A stretch of DNA of 64,000 nucleotides from Isoetes taiwanensis. Its lineage: Eukaryota > Streptophyta > Lycopodiopsida > Isoetales > Isoetaceae. The first letter of the stretch is position 1. Every line of letters begins with the position of its first letter. Below, piece by piece: positions 21,530 through 34,379 of this stretch. A program made the position numbers and the translations under genes. The DNA lies in NCBI GenBank assembly GCA_021234155.1, contig JAJEKV010000046.1:9431012-9495011 (forward strand). Direction: 5' to 3'. The notes beneath the pieces are model-generated. The model searched no databases and was not told the DNA's origin. It saw nothing but the letters and a program-made list of their open reading frames with translations.

Positions 21530-22090
21530 TTCCTTTTTAAAGGATGACAAAGTTAGTAAAGGACGAAAAAGTTAGTAAAGTTATACAATGTACATATTTT
21601 GTCTAATCTTTCTTTTTTAAAGGACGAAAAAGTTAGTAAAGTTATACAATGTACACATTTCATCTAGCTGTGTAAAGCATAAAAAATGCCTCTAGAACAC
21701 GAGCCTGAAGCACTGGGTACTTTCGATAGATTCACATTTGTTGGGCTTGCGAGAACATGTGAGTTCAACTATAGGGTTTTTTCGACCATTTTATGTAGGC
21801 ATACTTACCATTACCATTTTTTTTTTTTACCACTATTTTGGGTAAACTATATACTTTAGGGTTAAATTCCTTTGTCATAAGTTAATTATACTAAGGGTGT
21901 TTTTGCCACCCTTGAAGGCAAATGGCATATCCCCTTTGTTATAAGTGAATTCCCTGGGAAACTTACTCCAATGGGGAGACTATTTATAAGCATCAATTTG
22001 AAGTTACTAAATCCAAATATGGTCTTTCATCTCTAACTCAAGGGAGGAACATCTATATATTGAATGAAAACTACTTAACCTCTTTTTTGG
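21530..22090. repeat. Dispersed repeat, copy 1, with an internal tandem duplication
   Basis: A unit of about 65 bp containing AAAGGACGAAAAAGTTAGTA and TTATACAATGTACA occurs twice (about 21545-21600 and 21615-21660). It is followed by ATGCCTCTAGAACACGAGCC and, later, GGAGACTATTTATAAG. The same order recurs at 23435-23640. The form suggests the end of an old retroelement, family unknown to me. Confidence 0.55.
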
Positions 22091-23434
22091 GTTGCCCCAA
22101 CGACAAACCCTTGGTATGGGTGGGTGGCTTGGGATATGTCTAGGCTATTCCTATTAGATGGTGGAGACGCGTCGGGATGGTTACGTTTTGTTGGCCGAGA
22201 CCAAGTCTAGAGCTAGGACAAAGTAGATCGGTATACTCAAATTCGTTTCTAATTGCAGTGATAGTGGAGTGCTAACCGCACCCTGTGTGAACAGTTGAGG
22301 TTCTTTGGCGGACGTAGACATTGAGGATGGACAGACGAGGCGACATTGAATATGGAAGCAGATAGACAAGCAGCGGATAGAGATAATTTGCACTGACTCT
22401 CTATGGCGTCTTGACTCATCAAATCATTAGTTATGGCGATGTTGTATTGTCAACAAAGCTTGAGATCTAGCTAAAAAGGGTTGGAGGCTATCTTCTTGAA
22501 ACGATCACTCCGTCAATGCAAATAGTCGGGTAGAACTTTGAATATATTGTTCTACATCTTCTTAACTGGTCCAATTCTATTTGTCCACCAAAAAATTTGA
22601 TTTTGTAGATTTGACCATTTTTCCTATTTGTGCTCAGGATTGTCAAGATCTATAGTCAGTAGAATGGCATTCTTTAGAGAGTAGTTCCGTGCGTGAACTA
22701 GAAATGAGAGAATATTGATTGTCCTATCTATCTAAAAATAAAATTTTGGCAATAATGTTCCGTAAATGACCATTTCGATGCATGTCAGTTTAGAACATGT
22801 TCATTGCAAAAAGAATTGAAGGGATTCTATTTGCAGATAATGTATTCTTGTTTATTATGTAGAAGGATGGCCATTTAAGCTTGAATTCAAAAACATATAT
22901 ATGCTTCTCTAGTGGAGGTCGACAGAAGAGAGTCCAACTTACCATCTTATGGTTTGTTAAGAAGCGTTGGGGAATGTCAAAGTGGTAAGTGTTTCAACAT
23001 TTCTTTGTCAAGATGAAACGCATTAGAAGATTACTCGGGGGAGGGGGTTGGTTCTTGATGTCACTGGTCGCGTTTACAATTCAACGTGGGCCTATGTCAA
23101 TCGAGAAAGCACATTATCAATCTTGATTGTTCGGGTGTCAATGGCACGAAAGAAAGTGGATCATTTTTTAACATATATCAATAGCAACTTTGACTTCAAA
23201 CTCCAAGTTGCAAATATTGCAAACAAATATTTATAATCATCTAAACAATAAGAGCATAACAGGTGTTGTATATTATAAGCTTGTAGAAGTAAGCTAGACT
23301 ACAACATTAAGAAATTCATAACGAGAACCACCTAGAATTAAGAATTTAGAAACTGCAAGGATGTAATTTGCACCATCTACAATGACACGTATTCATTCTT
23401 GAGGGCAATCCCTTATAGGTCAAGCAACCTTGTT

Positions 23435-23640
23435 CTTTTAAGGAAGAAAAACTTTATTAATAAGAGTAATATCTCATCTAGTTGTGTAAGCATAAGAAAA
23501 TGCCTCTAGAACACGAGCCTAAAGCATTACTTACTCCAATAAAGGAGACTATTTATAAGAATTAATATAAAGATTTGAATCCAAACACGGTCTTTCCGCC
23601 CGCCTCAAGGGAAGAATATCTATAAGTAAAATTGAAGATC
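23435..23640. repeat. Dispersed repeat, copy 2 (shortened)
   Basis: Matches copy 1 at TCATCTAG.TGTGTAA, ATGCCTCTAGAACACGAGCC, GGAGACTATTTATAAG and the following CCAAA...GGTCTTTC block. The central 0.25 kb of copy 1 is missing. Confidence 0.55.
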
Positions 23641-26299
23641 TTAGTTTGGACTATAGCAATAACTCCATGGCGGATGAGTAAATGCTCGAAGATTTTATGG
23701 TGTCTTTGGCACCCCAGATTGACCAATGGAGCCAACGAGCGAATAAAATGCCTTGCCTAATTTGTGAGACTATATATCTGAGTAGAATGTCGGGGAGGAT
23801 GCATGGGCTATGTAATGCACTTCAAATAAACCTTGTAGCGGGACCATTCGATCGAACTTCTAGACAAGCAAAGAGATAATGCTCAAGAGTCTCAACGCCC
23901 GAAAGCCGAGAGAGAACATATAAGGTCATAGCGATGTCTCAACTCAAGGCATTAACACATGAAGCACATATGAAGAACTTACCACTAAAGCACAGAAACT
24001 TTTGGATGGAGCAACTCATCCCAAAGTCAGCGCCATATACGAGCTCAATTGGGTTGTGGAAACTGTTAGTATCACCCATTGGACACTGGGAGGGGTTGTG
24101 GAGCTAAGAGAAGGTGATATAGGGAGCTGACCAAAATACCTAGCCTAAGCTATTTTGACATTCATAAATCTCTTAGATATGGATACTATGGGCCGCCATT
24201 TTATTGAGGAGCTAGAAGTTGATGTAGACATTTTCACTACAAATGGTGAAGCTCATTAAGCTCATTATAAACGTTTGTTTGTTGGGAGAACTTACTGCAT
24301 TCTTCTAACCATGCGACTATGAACTCACATTCTTGTAATCAGGCTAATTGTTAACTATGATCTTAAAAACATTCAATTTTTTTATCCATATTCTATATAG
24401 ATAAATACGAATTATTTAGTTTACTTTTTTGTTCATTTTTTGACATTATTATTTTTGGACCCTGGTATTTATAGTATGGATTTCAAGCCATAATCAAAAC
24501 ATTTATCTACAATATGGAGTGTGGGGCAAAATTTTCGTTCACGCTTGCAAACCATTATCTAGCAACCTTGATCTTGATCCGACAATGCTAGAGCAGGACT
24601 GAGTAGATCGACAATTGCAAGTAACAAAGCTAGATTCAAATTTGCACCTTCGCTTCCAACAAGGAGATTGGATGAAATGCATTGTTGAGTTGTTGTTTAG
24701 CGAGTATAAGCAGGGAAATTGGAAAGCGAGGCATTTTTTGTGCAACACCAACACCACTCATTCCGGACCATGAGATCTTCTCTTCTAGAGTGTCAAATTT
24801 GACCAATGAGTCCTTTCTAATAGCTCTTTGAAGAGCCCTTTTTTTTAGTTTGGAACTTCATGCGGTTTTGTTTAATCATTTTTTTTACTTTCACATTTGC
24901 ACGGTATTGTACAAAGAAATAAGTAAATTGAGGTACACTTCTTCTTGCCCCTTATCTTGTCTTTCTTGCAAAATCATGTTTCTATGCGGTTGCCTATGAT
25001 TAAGTGAGTGTGGATCCTTCAACCTTCTTAATAATTTTTGCAAAAAATAAAAGGGACTATTCAATAGTTTGTTTCAATTTAGATTTGAGTTTCGTTTTTC
25101 AATTCGAAAATGGTCCATTGGTCTCGCTTTTAATAAATTTGCAATTTAAGAAGTCTTCTAGCAACTTTTGACAACTCTGGCAGACCTGCATGCAAGGTGC
25201 ATCAATTTTTTTGACAAGAGTTCATACTCAGATGGTTTAAGAAATTGATGTTTTGCCTAGAAGTCTAATTTCTTGCAAGAACCAGCAAGCTGAATTTTGC
25301 AGAATGAGGAGATGATGTCTTTTTTTTTTAGTTTTGATGGTTCTCACAATTTTCTGACAAGCCTACATACAATGTGCATCTCGTTTTTTTTTCCAGATGA
25401 GACTCCAACTTGCCCAAAGATCATTTTTTCTAATAAATGCTCTCTAGAATGACATAACAAGGATATTTGATGTCTAATCTTGCCCTTTTTCTTATCAACT
25501 CTTGTGTTTAGCAGCAAAGTAGGATGCTAATCATGCATTTGACAATGCACAAGTGCATTCAATGCCTAATCTTTCCCTATTCAACCTATACACATCTAAA
25601 CTTAGGCTAACAATGCTTGTATCTTCTTCTTTTTGTATTCTTGTTTTTGTCTTAACACTTTATAGCCTTCTACAGCTTAAACATGCATATGTAACCTTTT
25701 GATGGGCTTGCAAAGCCTGTCTTTCCCGAAATCAAAACATTGCTATCAAGATTTACATAGTTGTTTAAGTGATTTAATGCATAAACCAAACAGAAATCAG
25801 TTACCAAGGGGTGGATTTTCCATCCAAAGCATCATCATACAATCAAATTCTTCAATCCCAAGCTCTGTAGTCTTGGGCACAGGTTCAAAAATGTCAATAA
25901 TAGAGGATTTCTTGAAATTTGCCTCAAAAATCCATGGATTTATGAAGCAAGAAGGTAGATTCAAGCATTCAAAGATCAATCCAGCATGTATCACAGGTAA
26001 TCCAATCGATTCTGATGCCCAAAGCCCTCGAAATGTTCTGTAACAAAAAAGCCTTTTTGAAAGTCCCATGTTCTATTGAGTTCTTGGCAAATCTGGGCCC
26101 ATCTTTTGTCTTTTTGCTTAGGTTAATGTTTGTTGGTGTGTGGAGAGGTAAGTCGGGCCAAAAGAGGTATGATGCTCAACCAGATCGTGCCAAAAAGGTT
26201 GATTCTTGATCTGGCTGAAATTAGGGTCCTTCAAGATCTTTCGAAATATCCCACAAGCATTTTTTGAAAAGGAAGACCAAGTATCTCCTAATATCATGT

Positions 26300-26757
26300 T
26301 GCTACATATTCTAAAGAGGTGCACTCTGGACTAACACAGCCGTCGGATTCGTCGATCCTACGACCCAGATCGTATGTTGGGGCCTCTGGGCACCTCTCGT
26401 TTTGCTTATAGTCATTTATGATTGGAGGCACCTATGATTTTCAAATGTGCAATACGATTTCGCCTAAGGTTTTGAGGGAATATCGAACCTCTATCTCTTG
26501 CCTTGCCTAAGATTTTAGAATATGAAATACGGGGGTTCGAACCTCTACCAAAATAACTCAATGTCCTAATAAGACTACTTTAACCAATGTACCTAGTGAG
26601 CTAATGTGATTATTTTTTATCTTGAATCTATATTTTTTTTTATAACAATCTATTCAATTATTTTAAGCATATATAGTCTATATATGGTCAAGAATTGTTA
26701 TTGTTACATCCATATCAAATCCCCCTAGAACCCCCTGTTATTTTGCTACATATTCTA
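26300..26757 (-). repeat. SINE-like unit 1 with 14-bp flanking repeats
   Basis: A 430-bp unit between two copies of TGCTACATATTCTA (26300-26313, 26744-26757). On the minus strand it carries pol III-like boxes: TAGCTCACTAGG (complement of 26592-26603, A-box like) and GGTTCGAACCC (complement of 26533-26543, B-box like), spaced as in tRNA-derived sequences. The boxes are internal and about 140 bases precede them in that orientation, so this is not a textbook SINE head. Confidence 0.5.
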
Positions 26758-27198
26758 AGCGAGGTGCACCACGGACTAACACAATTCGTGGGATTAAAAC
26801 GATCCTCTGACCTAGATCGTATGTTGGGGCCTCACGGGCACCTCTCGTTTTGCTTATTGTCATTTATGATTGGGCTTGCCTATGATTTTCAAGCGTGAAA
26901 AATGATTTCGCCCTAAAGTTTTGAGGGAATATCGAACCTCTATACGGCCTTGCGTAAGATTTTAGAATATGAAATACGAGGGTTCGAACCTCTACCAAAA
27001 TAACTCAATGTCCTAATAAGACTACTTTAACCAATGCCCAGTGAGCTAATGTGATTATTTTTTATCTTGAATCTATATTTTTTTTTATAACAATCTATTC
27101 AATTATTTTAAGCATATGTGGTCTATGGTCAGGAATTGTTATTGTTACATCCATATCAAATCCCCCTAGAACCCCCTGTTATTTTGCTACATATTCTA
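26744..27198 (-). repeat. SINE-like unit 2, tandem copy
   Basis: A 427-bp copy of unit 1 that shares the middle TGCTACATATTCTA and ends with a third copy at 27185-27198. It repeats the A-box-like (near 27036-27048) and B-box-like (26980-26990) motifs. Differences from unit 1 again include CTGG versus ACGG and CTGGG versus ACGGG. Confidence 0.55.
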
Positions 27199-27249
27199 TT
27201 TCTTTCTTATGAAAAGCACTATGGTTAATAACCATAGTAGTATTATAGG

Positions 27250-27840
27250 GGTTGCAGAGGCAGAAGATGATGCCCTTTCTGATATGGATGCTGCTTTGCA
27301 TTTTTTCACTGATGTCATGCATGTGAAAATCTGGTGGAGTTGTCTCCGCTACTAGGTGGGAGCGGCAAGACCTGATCGTCCCTCGCCATCTTTTGGTTCG
27401 GTTTCAAGACACTCTTAGCACATTACATGTTCTTGACATGGAAACCATCTGGAGGGACTAGTTTCTCAAGATGCAGGAGGACCTCTCCCTCTTCAAATGT
27501 GTAACCGTAAGGAGGGAGATCTCCAAGGTGAGGGGAAATTTGCTGAAAAAGAAATAAAAATTAATCTGGGGGGGCAGCAATTATTCTAGATCAATGGCCT
27601 TCCAATCCTTGGGTGGCTATGTCTAGATAATTTTAGAAGCATAAATTTACTACTAGCATTAGCATTATCTTATCTTATTCTTGGTAGCCTTTTAATATTT
27701 GGTTATTGTGTTTGGTGATGGGGCCTAGTCCCTGGGTTTTAGATGGGTCGCTGTTGCCCTTGCATGTAATGCCGATCCCATAACCGTTGGGTTCCCGTGG
27801 GCGTAAAAATTTATCTTATCTTATCTTATCTAATCCTTCT
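27250..27840 (+). mobile_element. LINE-like 3' end with pentamer tail
   Basis: The segment ends GGGTTCCCGTGGGCGTAAAAA followed by repeated TTATC units (27803-27832). The same type of ending occurs in the opposite orientation near 52207, 58836 and 45330. These look like 3' ends of one non-LTR retrotransposon family whose tail is a short tandem repeat in place of poly(A). No ORF can be assigned upstream; it is probably 5'-truncated. Confidence 0.55.
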
Positions 27841-28657
27841 TGATCTTCATGTTCAAATAAAGCATTGGGAAGATAGGAGCTTGGACTATTGCTAGGTGGA
27901 CCACTTTTACATTAATATCATAGACTTGAACTTTACATGCCCATCTACGAAGTTTAGCTTTTGACAAAGAGAAGAGACATTGGGTTTTGTTTCATAAACA
28001 CTTGGGTGGCTCTTTTGACGTCGCATATTGCTATCCACCAGATCTAATGGTTACACAATGCTTCCATAGTTGTAGAGTTTTTGTAGTAATGGACACTAGA
28101 AAAAAAGTTTTACCACTAGTCTAGATGCGTTGAATAATGTCAAAATATTCCAGAAGATGAAGAATTCGATTCACATTCAATCAATAAGTGACAAATACAA
28201 CTAGTTATGTCCCTTGCTTTGATATCTAGTATATGGAAGAACTCATTTAGTTGCATCAGAATTTATGATAAACAGGAGATGGCTATGCACAAATTTTTAA
28301 GCAAATAGCAGTTGCAAACATGTGCAGTTGCAATACCACAAACTAAACTACATTAAATAGTGTGCATCCATTTTCTCATGTTCGGCTGTTCAAGATGGGA
28401 GGCTACATTGTGAGGTCGGAGCAGTGATACATGCCGCTCAAGTGTAACCACCATGGGAAACAGAATCGTTGGTTCCTGCTATTGATTTGCCATAAAATAG
28501 TGCAGACAATTGTCTTTGCGCACCATTGATCCGTGCAAAATGTTTTAGGAAAAAGAGATGCTGATCTTCGATGTGGAAGGTTCCACGGAACCTTCCATGA
28601 GCTGATGATCCCAAAACCATAACAAAATCCATAACCGAAGAGAAAGGAAAAGTGATA
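27841..28657. other. Pre-insertion sequence left of element C
   Basis: No recognised gene. A 65-codon minus-strand ORF (28438-28632) has unbiased-looking composition but no family I know. It contains an inverted repeat at 28574-28597 with an 11-bp stem TGGAAGGTTCC and a 2-base centre. Confidence 0.5.
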
Positions 28658-28662
28658 CTATC

Positions 28663-30553
28663 GTTGACCCTAAACCCGCTAAAAGGTCAACCACAAGGAA
28701 CCAATTCAAGTTTTCACTCAAATTGGGGTTAGAACCTCCAGATCACTTGAGGTGATCAGTCTATGCAAGGAAATCCCAAAAACAAGTTCAAAAAAGTTCG
28801 AGTTCTATACCTTTCCCATTTCCAAAAAATAGTACCTTTGCCAAAACAAATGTGGTATCGAGATGCAGATCAATTTTTTAAGTCAGATGAAATAGACTTG
28901 GTCAAAAAAGTGGTAGTTAACCAACAGTAAAACCTCTGACCAAGTCAGGGACTTGATCTGTGAGTTATTCAAGCTCAAAGTGGGGTCAAATTTTTGGTCA
29001 ATAGAGGTCAAAAATGTAGAAAAGCGGTGATCGAGAAATTGAGATTTGGAGTTGCCAATCATCTTTTTGAGAAATTCCAAAGTAGATAGGTTGCAATGAT
29101 GCTAAGGAAGAGGGGCAATCAATCAAATCTTCATTTGGATGTGTAAAAGTATGTCTTGTGGCTGGATTTGGCAAAATATAGTCAAAACTGTCCAAACCCG
29201 AGAGCAATTTTTTTGAATTTGAACTATACTTGGTATTTTTGAATGATTCCAACTCCTTTGGATTGCACAGGCTCTAAGGATAGATGGCAAGTGGTCCAAA
29301 GGAATAGAAAAACACACTAGAATTTTCTGTAGAATATTTTGTAGCAAGAATTGTAGAATAATATATCAGAGATGGATTTGACAACTTGGCAATCGCTTTG
29401 AATTGATATGGAGGTAAATATATCATGATAACAGAATGTAAGGATGCTTCATAGCTTTTAAATCACCGGGAAAATAATCTTCTCAAGTCAATAAATAATT
29501 TTTGAAGGTAATGTCAACCGGATCTTGTGAATCGGGTTGAGGAGAGCTCAAGAACTTCAAGGATCGTCAGATCTTGCTCAGCAATGATCAATGTAGGATA
29601 CGAATAATGCGGGCCTTCAAATTTTTTCTCTCATCTTTCGTTTCCCATGTATATAGATTTAGATTTTAATTGGTTCAGGCATCTTAGAGCTTTAAATTTA
29701 GGCTTGATTGGATGCTTAGGGGCGGGAATGAGAAGTAGGAAGTTTTTGAGTCCAAGGCTTCCATTACATTGATTCGAAAAGTTTTCCAATTTTAGAGTTC
29801 TTCACTATATTTTTCCAAAATTTGCGATCGGTGAAGGGTTTTTTTTTGGGAGTATAAACCAGGAATATCTTTGTATTTAGCCATTTAGAAATGTTAGGCC
29901 ATGGTTTCAAAGGGTGCCTTATAAAATAATTAGATAGATAGATCAATTGAGGAGATGGCAACCCTAATTTTTGAGGAATATGCTAGGCTTAGATACCATG
30001 CATTGGGATATTCCATGGGTAGCATGAATATTTTAAGGCACAATGGTGGACAAAGCAAAGTTGTCATAAAATTCCAAGCTAGAAATGGGCTAGGGGTATT
30101 TATGAAGGTGTGATAAGAGTGGGAAAAGGGATATGAAATAAGGAGGCAAAAGAATTAAGCAATCAAGGTGTGATTTGGCAAAAATGAACAAGGGGAAAAT
30201 ATAAGCATAAGGGGAATATGACTAGGGAAATGGGGGTAAGAATATGGATAAAAATGACTAGGAGGTGGAATCTAATGCCATGGGATCTTCCAAACTTTTA
30301 ACTTCCAATCTTTAAAAAATTGTCTTCCAAACTTCATAACCCAAAATCTTCTAGAGCATATCCTTGACTAAGCACTTTGACCTTAAATAAAAGTACCTCA
30401 TGTGAGTTTTGAACCTTGAGCACATTGTTGTCTTGTAAAATGAACATCCTTTGACCTTCATATCAATGTTGACTACCAAGTCCTCTTTTGACTTAGCCTT
30501 CCTAACTTCAACAAATAAACCATTCAATTAGTATGTTGCCCTTTGGGGCAACA
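28663..30553 (-). repeat. 3' LTR of element C
   Basis: 1,891 bp; nearly identical to 36828-38710. Examples of differences: GCGG for CAG near 29023, CGAG for CAG near 29031, CCGG for CCAG near 29520, ACG for CTG near 29596. Confidence 0.92.
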
Positions 30554-31433
30554 TCTCATAAAAACAAGAAAATGGCTGGTCCCCCGACCACAAGGGTCTT
30601 CAGCTTGGTACCAAGGTATCTAAGTGAGAATTATGGTAAAAAGAGAATGTAAAGTGCAAGTGCTGATGGAATCTTTGATGAGTGCAAGTCTTTGATGGGT
30701 GCAAGTGCTGAGAAGTGTGAGAAGTCTTTGATGAGTGCAAGTGCTGATGGGATGGGGGTGAATATGGTGGTGTGAAAAAGTGAGTGAGTGAGAAGGAGGT
30801 GAGAATGAATGTAAACATGGTAAAGTAGTGATGGGAATGGAATGTATGAGGTGATATGGATATGTAAATGTTTGAATCTAGCCAAAACAAAGAAAATGTG
30901 TGGCTTCTTGATCCTTAAAAATGCAACTCTGCTATGATGGTAAAAGCTGAATTGCAGAGTGCCTTCTTTTGGGAATGAGAACAAGAGTAAGGGAGTTTAA
31001 ATGGATAGCGGGACCACTTATGGGAGATGAATAAATATGGAGATGAAAGGGTGCACCTGTCATGGAAACATACAAACAAGTTAAACTTGATTCTTGCACT
31101 CTGCTATGATGGTGAAGCTGAATTTGCAGAGTGCACATTTGGGGAGATAAAAATAAAAAGAGCATGGCTGAATGGAGGGCAAGACCACAATGAGACAGAG
31201 ATGAATAAAGATGGATAAAGGGTGCTCCCCGCAATTGACACTTGGCGTTAATAAAAATCCTTGTCCCGAGGCTGTTTGATAGCTCATCCTTCATTTGGCT
31301 AATCTGCAAACATAAACTTAATGAAGTCATTAGTTCTAAATTTAAGACAAAGTGAAATCAATCTATCTAACATCTAAATTTAATTCTAACTTGTTTAAAT
31401 TCTAGAGCATAAAAGGGACAAGCAAATGTGTTG
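30554..31433 (-). other. 3' noncoding region of element C
   Basis: Same organisation as in A: a motif copy next to the LTR (30554-30567, altered to TCTCATAAAAACAA), another at 30877-30890, GCAGAGT/ACTCTGC hairpins near 30922-30961 and 31095-31135, and a G-poor sense strand. A local expansion near 30655-30760 repeats a 'CTTTGATGAGTGCAAGTGCTGA'-like unit several times, which is not seen in A. Confidence 0.7.
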
Positions 31434-32825
31434 ATCCCAAAGACACATTGAGATGAATAGCGTTGATGGGATTTGGGAGTGGCAAACACGAAGTTAATTC
31501 CTTTAGCCAATATGAATTGGTGCCTGCAGGTTCCAACACTTCATAGGGACCCTCCCAAAGATTCTCAAACTTCTTGGCTGAATCCTCTCTTGATTTATTC
31601 CATTTGAGAACTAATTCTCGGTCTTAAAAAATCCCTTGTATTTTATGAGCAGCTTTGAAAGCGACCAAATCCTTGGCTTTTAAACAAATTAGCATTCTCG
31701 GCTTCCATCCTATATTCTTCTAAATGCAAAAAAGGGCATCCAGTCTTTTTCTGCAAGGCATACTCAAAAGGCAAACACAACTTATGAGCTAACCCTGGAG
31801 ATGGAAGCTCAAGCTCTGAAGCAACTTCAATGCCATAAACCAAGTTAAATGGGGTATGGGTGGTTGCTGCTTTGATGGTGACTCTATAAGCCCATAGGGC
31901 ATCCACTAATTTAGCATGCCAATCCTTTTGATTATCATCCCTGTGTTTTACGCAAAATACCCTTCAAAACTTTGTTAGTAGCTTCCTTGACCATTACCTT
32001 GGGGATAGTAAGAGGAACTCTTGGTATGTTTGACTTTAAGAATGGTCAATAAATTAGCAATAACTTCATTCACAAAAGGAGTACCTCTATCGAGAATGTG
32101 ATTGTAGAGGAATACCAAACCGTGCACAAATGTACTCATGTAAGAACTTTCTTTGTTGTAAGGGCATTAAGCTTTCTCTCAAAGGAATTGCCTCTGCCCA
32201 TTTGGTAAAAATAATCTGTAGCTACAATAATGTGTTGATGTTGCCCGGACTTGAAGGAGGGGTTAATAGGACCAATATAATCTAACCCCCAAATTTGGAA
32301 GGGTCCTGGAGAAATTATGGGGTTTAGTCTACCTACCATAGGAAACATTTGGGATAAGGATCCTCTTGCCAAATATTTGGCACTTGTGGCAAGATTTTAT
32401 AGCAGATATAACAATCTTTAAATATTGTAGGCCAATAGTATCGACACGAGAATTTTCTTGGCATGTAGTATCTCTAGCAAAATGGCCTCCACATATTCCT
32501 TCATGCATTTCTTTAATGATCAAAGGCGATTCTTCTTCATTGACACACCTCAATAATAGTCCATCCCTGTTGACTTTACATAAAACATCATTAATCATTT
32601 TGAACTGCCTACACTTTTCTTTAAATCTCCTTTGGCTTCGAGGTCAATCTCGGGGGGCATCTCCTTGAATTGTAGAAAATTCTTTATAGGTGGCCGCCAA
32701 TCCTGTTGGCCCTGCTCATCATCATCTGCCTGTAAATAAGCTAAGGCATCCACAAAATCAACAACTTCCACTACATCCTCATGGTCAAAGAAAATATAAG
32801 GTAAATAGAGACTTGGACTCTTTAC
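31434..32825 (-). pseudogene. Element C integrase region
   Basis: Fragments in several frames: zinc finger HEGICGGHFARDTT...CHKC (32598-32370), GLDYIGPINPS (near 32290), DYF..MGRGNSF (near 32210), and the C-terminal core ALWAYRVTIKAATTHTPFNL (31906-31820). Order and spacing match A and B. Frame breaks are frequent and often sit at altered CHG sites. Confidence 0.8.
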
Positions 32826-33381
32826 TTGATGTAACTCTTTTATAGAAATATCAAAGGTTTGTAACTTGCAAGCCCACCTTTGAATTTTGGGGGTTTAGAG
32901 GTAGCCTTACCAAATAACAAACCTGTTGGATTTTGCTTCATATAAACTTGAACTGAACTCTTCAATAATAAATGACCTTTGCGTCAATGAGAAACATGAG
33001 AAGCGGCAGCATTCTTCTCCATTCCGGTGTATTTTTCCTCGGTTGAACTCCATTGTTTCTTTGCAAAAGCTATGGTGTGCTTGTCTGCCAGAATAGCTAA
33101 GCCTATGGCTTTTTAGTAATAGTAATGTAGACCTCAAATGGCTTGGCCAAATCTGGTTTTAGGAGAGTTGCTTCACAAATGGACTTTATAAGCAAATCAA
33201 AAGACTCTTGGCAATCGATGACCATGTGACAGAACATACTTACTCTCGATTTGGAAATCCTGCCTATTCTTGTCAACTTAGAAATAGGACTTATAATGTG
33301 AGCAAAATTAGGAATATACATCCTAAGAAAACTAGTCATGCCAATAAAACTTTTGACCCTGCTTCGGGTTTTGGGAGGCAC
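32826..33381 (-). pseudogene. Element C canonical RNase H and RT thumb
   Basis: Contains SFIGMTSFLRMYIPNFAHI (thumb) and KPFEVYITITKK, again with no first catalytic aspartate of RNase H. It is the third independent copy with that loss. Confidence 0.7.
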
Positions 33382-34230
33382 CAGTTTTTGAGAGCTTCAA
33401 CCTTTTCTTGTGCCACACAGTATACCATTGTTGGATACCTCGTGTCCCAAAAGTTGTCCTTTGGATGCAAAAAAAAAAATACATTTCTTTGGATTAAGGT
33501 TGACTCAGATTCCTACACAAAGAGAACATATTTTTGCCAACAATTCCAAATGATTAGTAGGGTGAGATCCTAAACAAAGGTCATCCAAATAAACTCACGG
33601 AATCCTTGAGGAGACATAGGCCTAAAAATAACATCCATGGCTCTCTGGAAAGTAGCAGGTGCATTCATTAGTCCAAAAGGCATTCTTTTCATTGCATAAG
33701 TTCCCCAAGGGGTAATAAAAGAGGTCTTGGGTTGGTCTTCTTCTTTAATACTAATCCGATTGAATCACGAGAAGCCATCTAAAAATGAATACACCTCTTT
33801 ACCCTTCTGACATATAAGATTTCTTCTAAAAAGGGCAAAGGGTAACAATCTTTGATGGTAGCTTTGTTGAGGTCTCGATAGTCAATGCAAATCCTTAAGG
33901 CACCACTTTTCTTCTCCACAGGAACAATACAAGATACCCATTCTGGATTAATAATTTCAATAATAACACGTGCATCCAACATCTTATCCAATTCATCTTT
34001 AATTAGTCCCATTAGTGAAGCATTAATCCTTCTTAATTTTTGAAAACGGGTTTACAACCTTCTTTAATCTTAATTTCAAATTGACATACATCGGGTTTGA
34101 TACGATAACTCGAATAATCCCAAGCAAATACATCTTTCCTTTCTTCAAAAAACACTTGTATGTTCTCTTTGCTTTGATATTCAATCAAATCCCCAACAAA
34201 CAAGGTTCGAAGTCTTACCATTCTTAGTGA
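33382..34230 (-). pseudogene. Element C reverse transcriptase
   Basis: Recognisable segments: [71 protein letters not shown], then the PFGLMNAPATF and L-D-D regions near 33590-33700. The NPEWVSC glutamate is intact, unlike in A. Frames are broken repeatedly. Confidence 0.8.
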
Positions 34231-34379
34231 TTACAATCTCTTGGGTCTCCTTTTTTTGATGCATCTATGGTCAAAATAGGACAGAGTGCTTTTACCTTAT
34301 TGTCATCAAGATCATCTTGGGGATAGCTCCCTCAGTTAAGTGTGACATGAGAGTCTCCTACACAAGGCATCAGCTTCAA

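Larger units (their letters stand above)
21084..26299. other. Intergenic DNA without recognisable genes
   Basis: I find no conserved protein, RNA gene or intact mobile element. Short ORFs (for example 21095-21334, 25699-26043, 24539-24757) resemble nothing I know and are of chance length. A dispersed repeat occurs twice (see 21530-22090 and 23435-23640). The rest is AT-rich and probably decayed repeat sequence. Confidence 0.6.
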
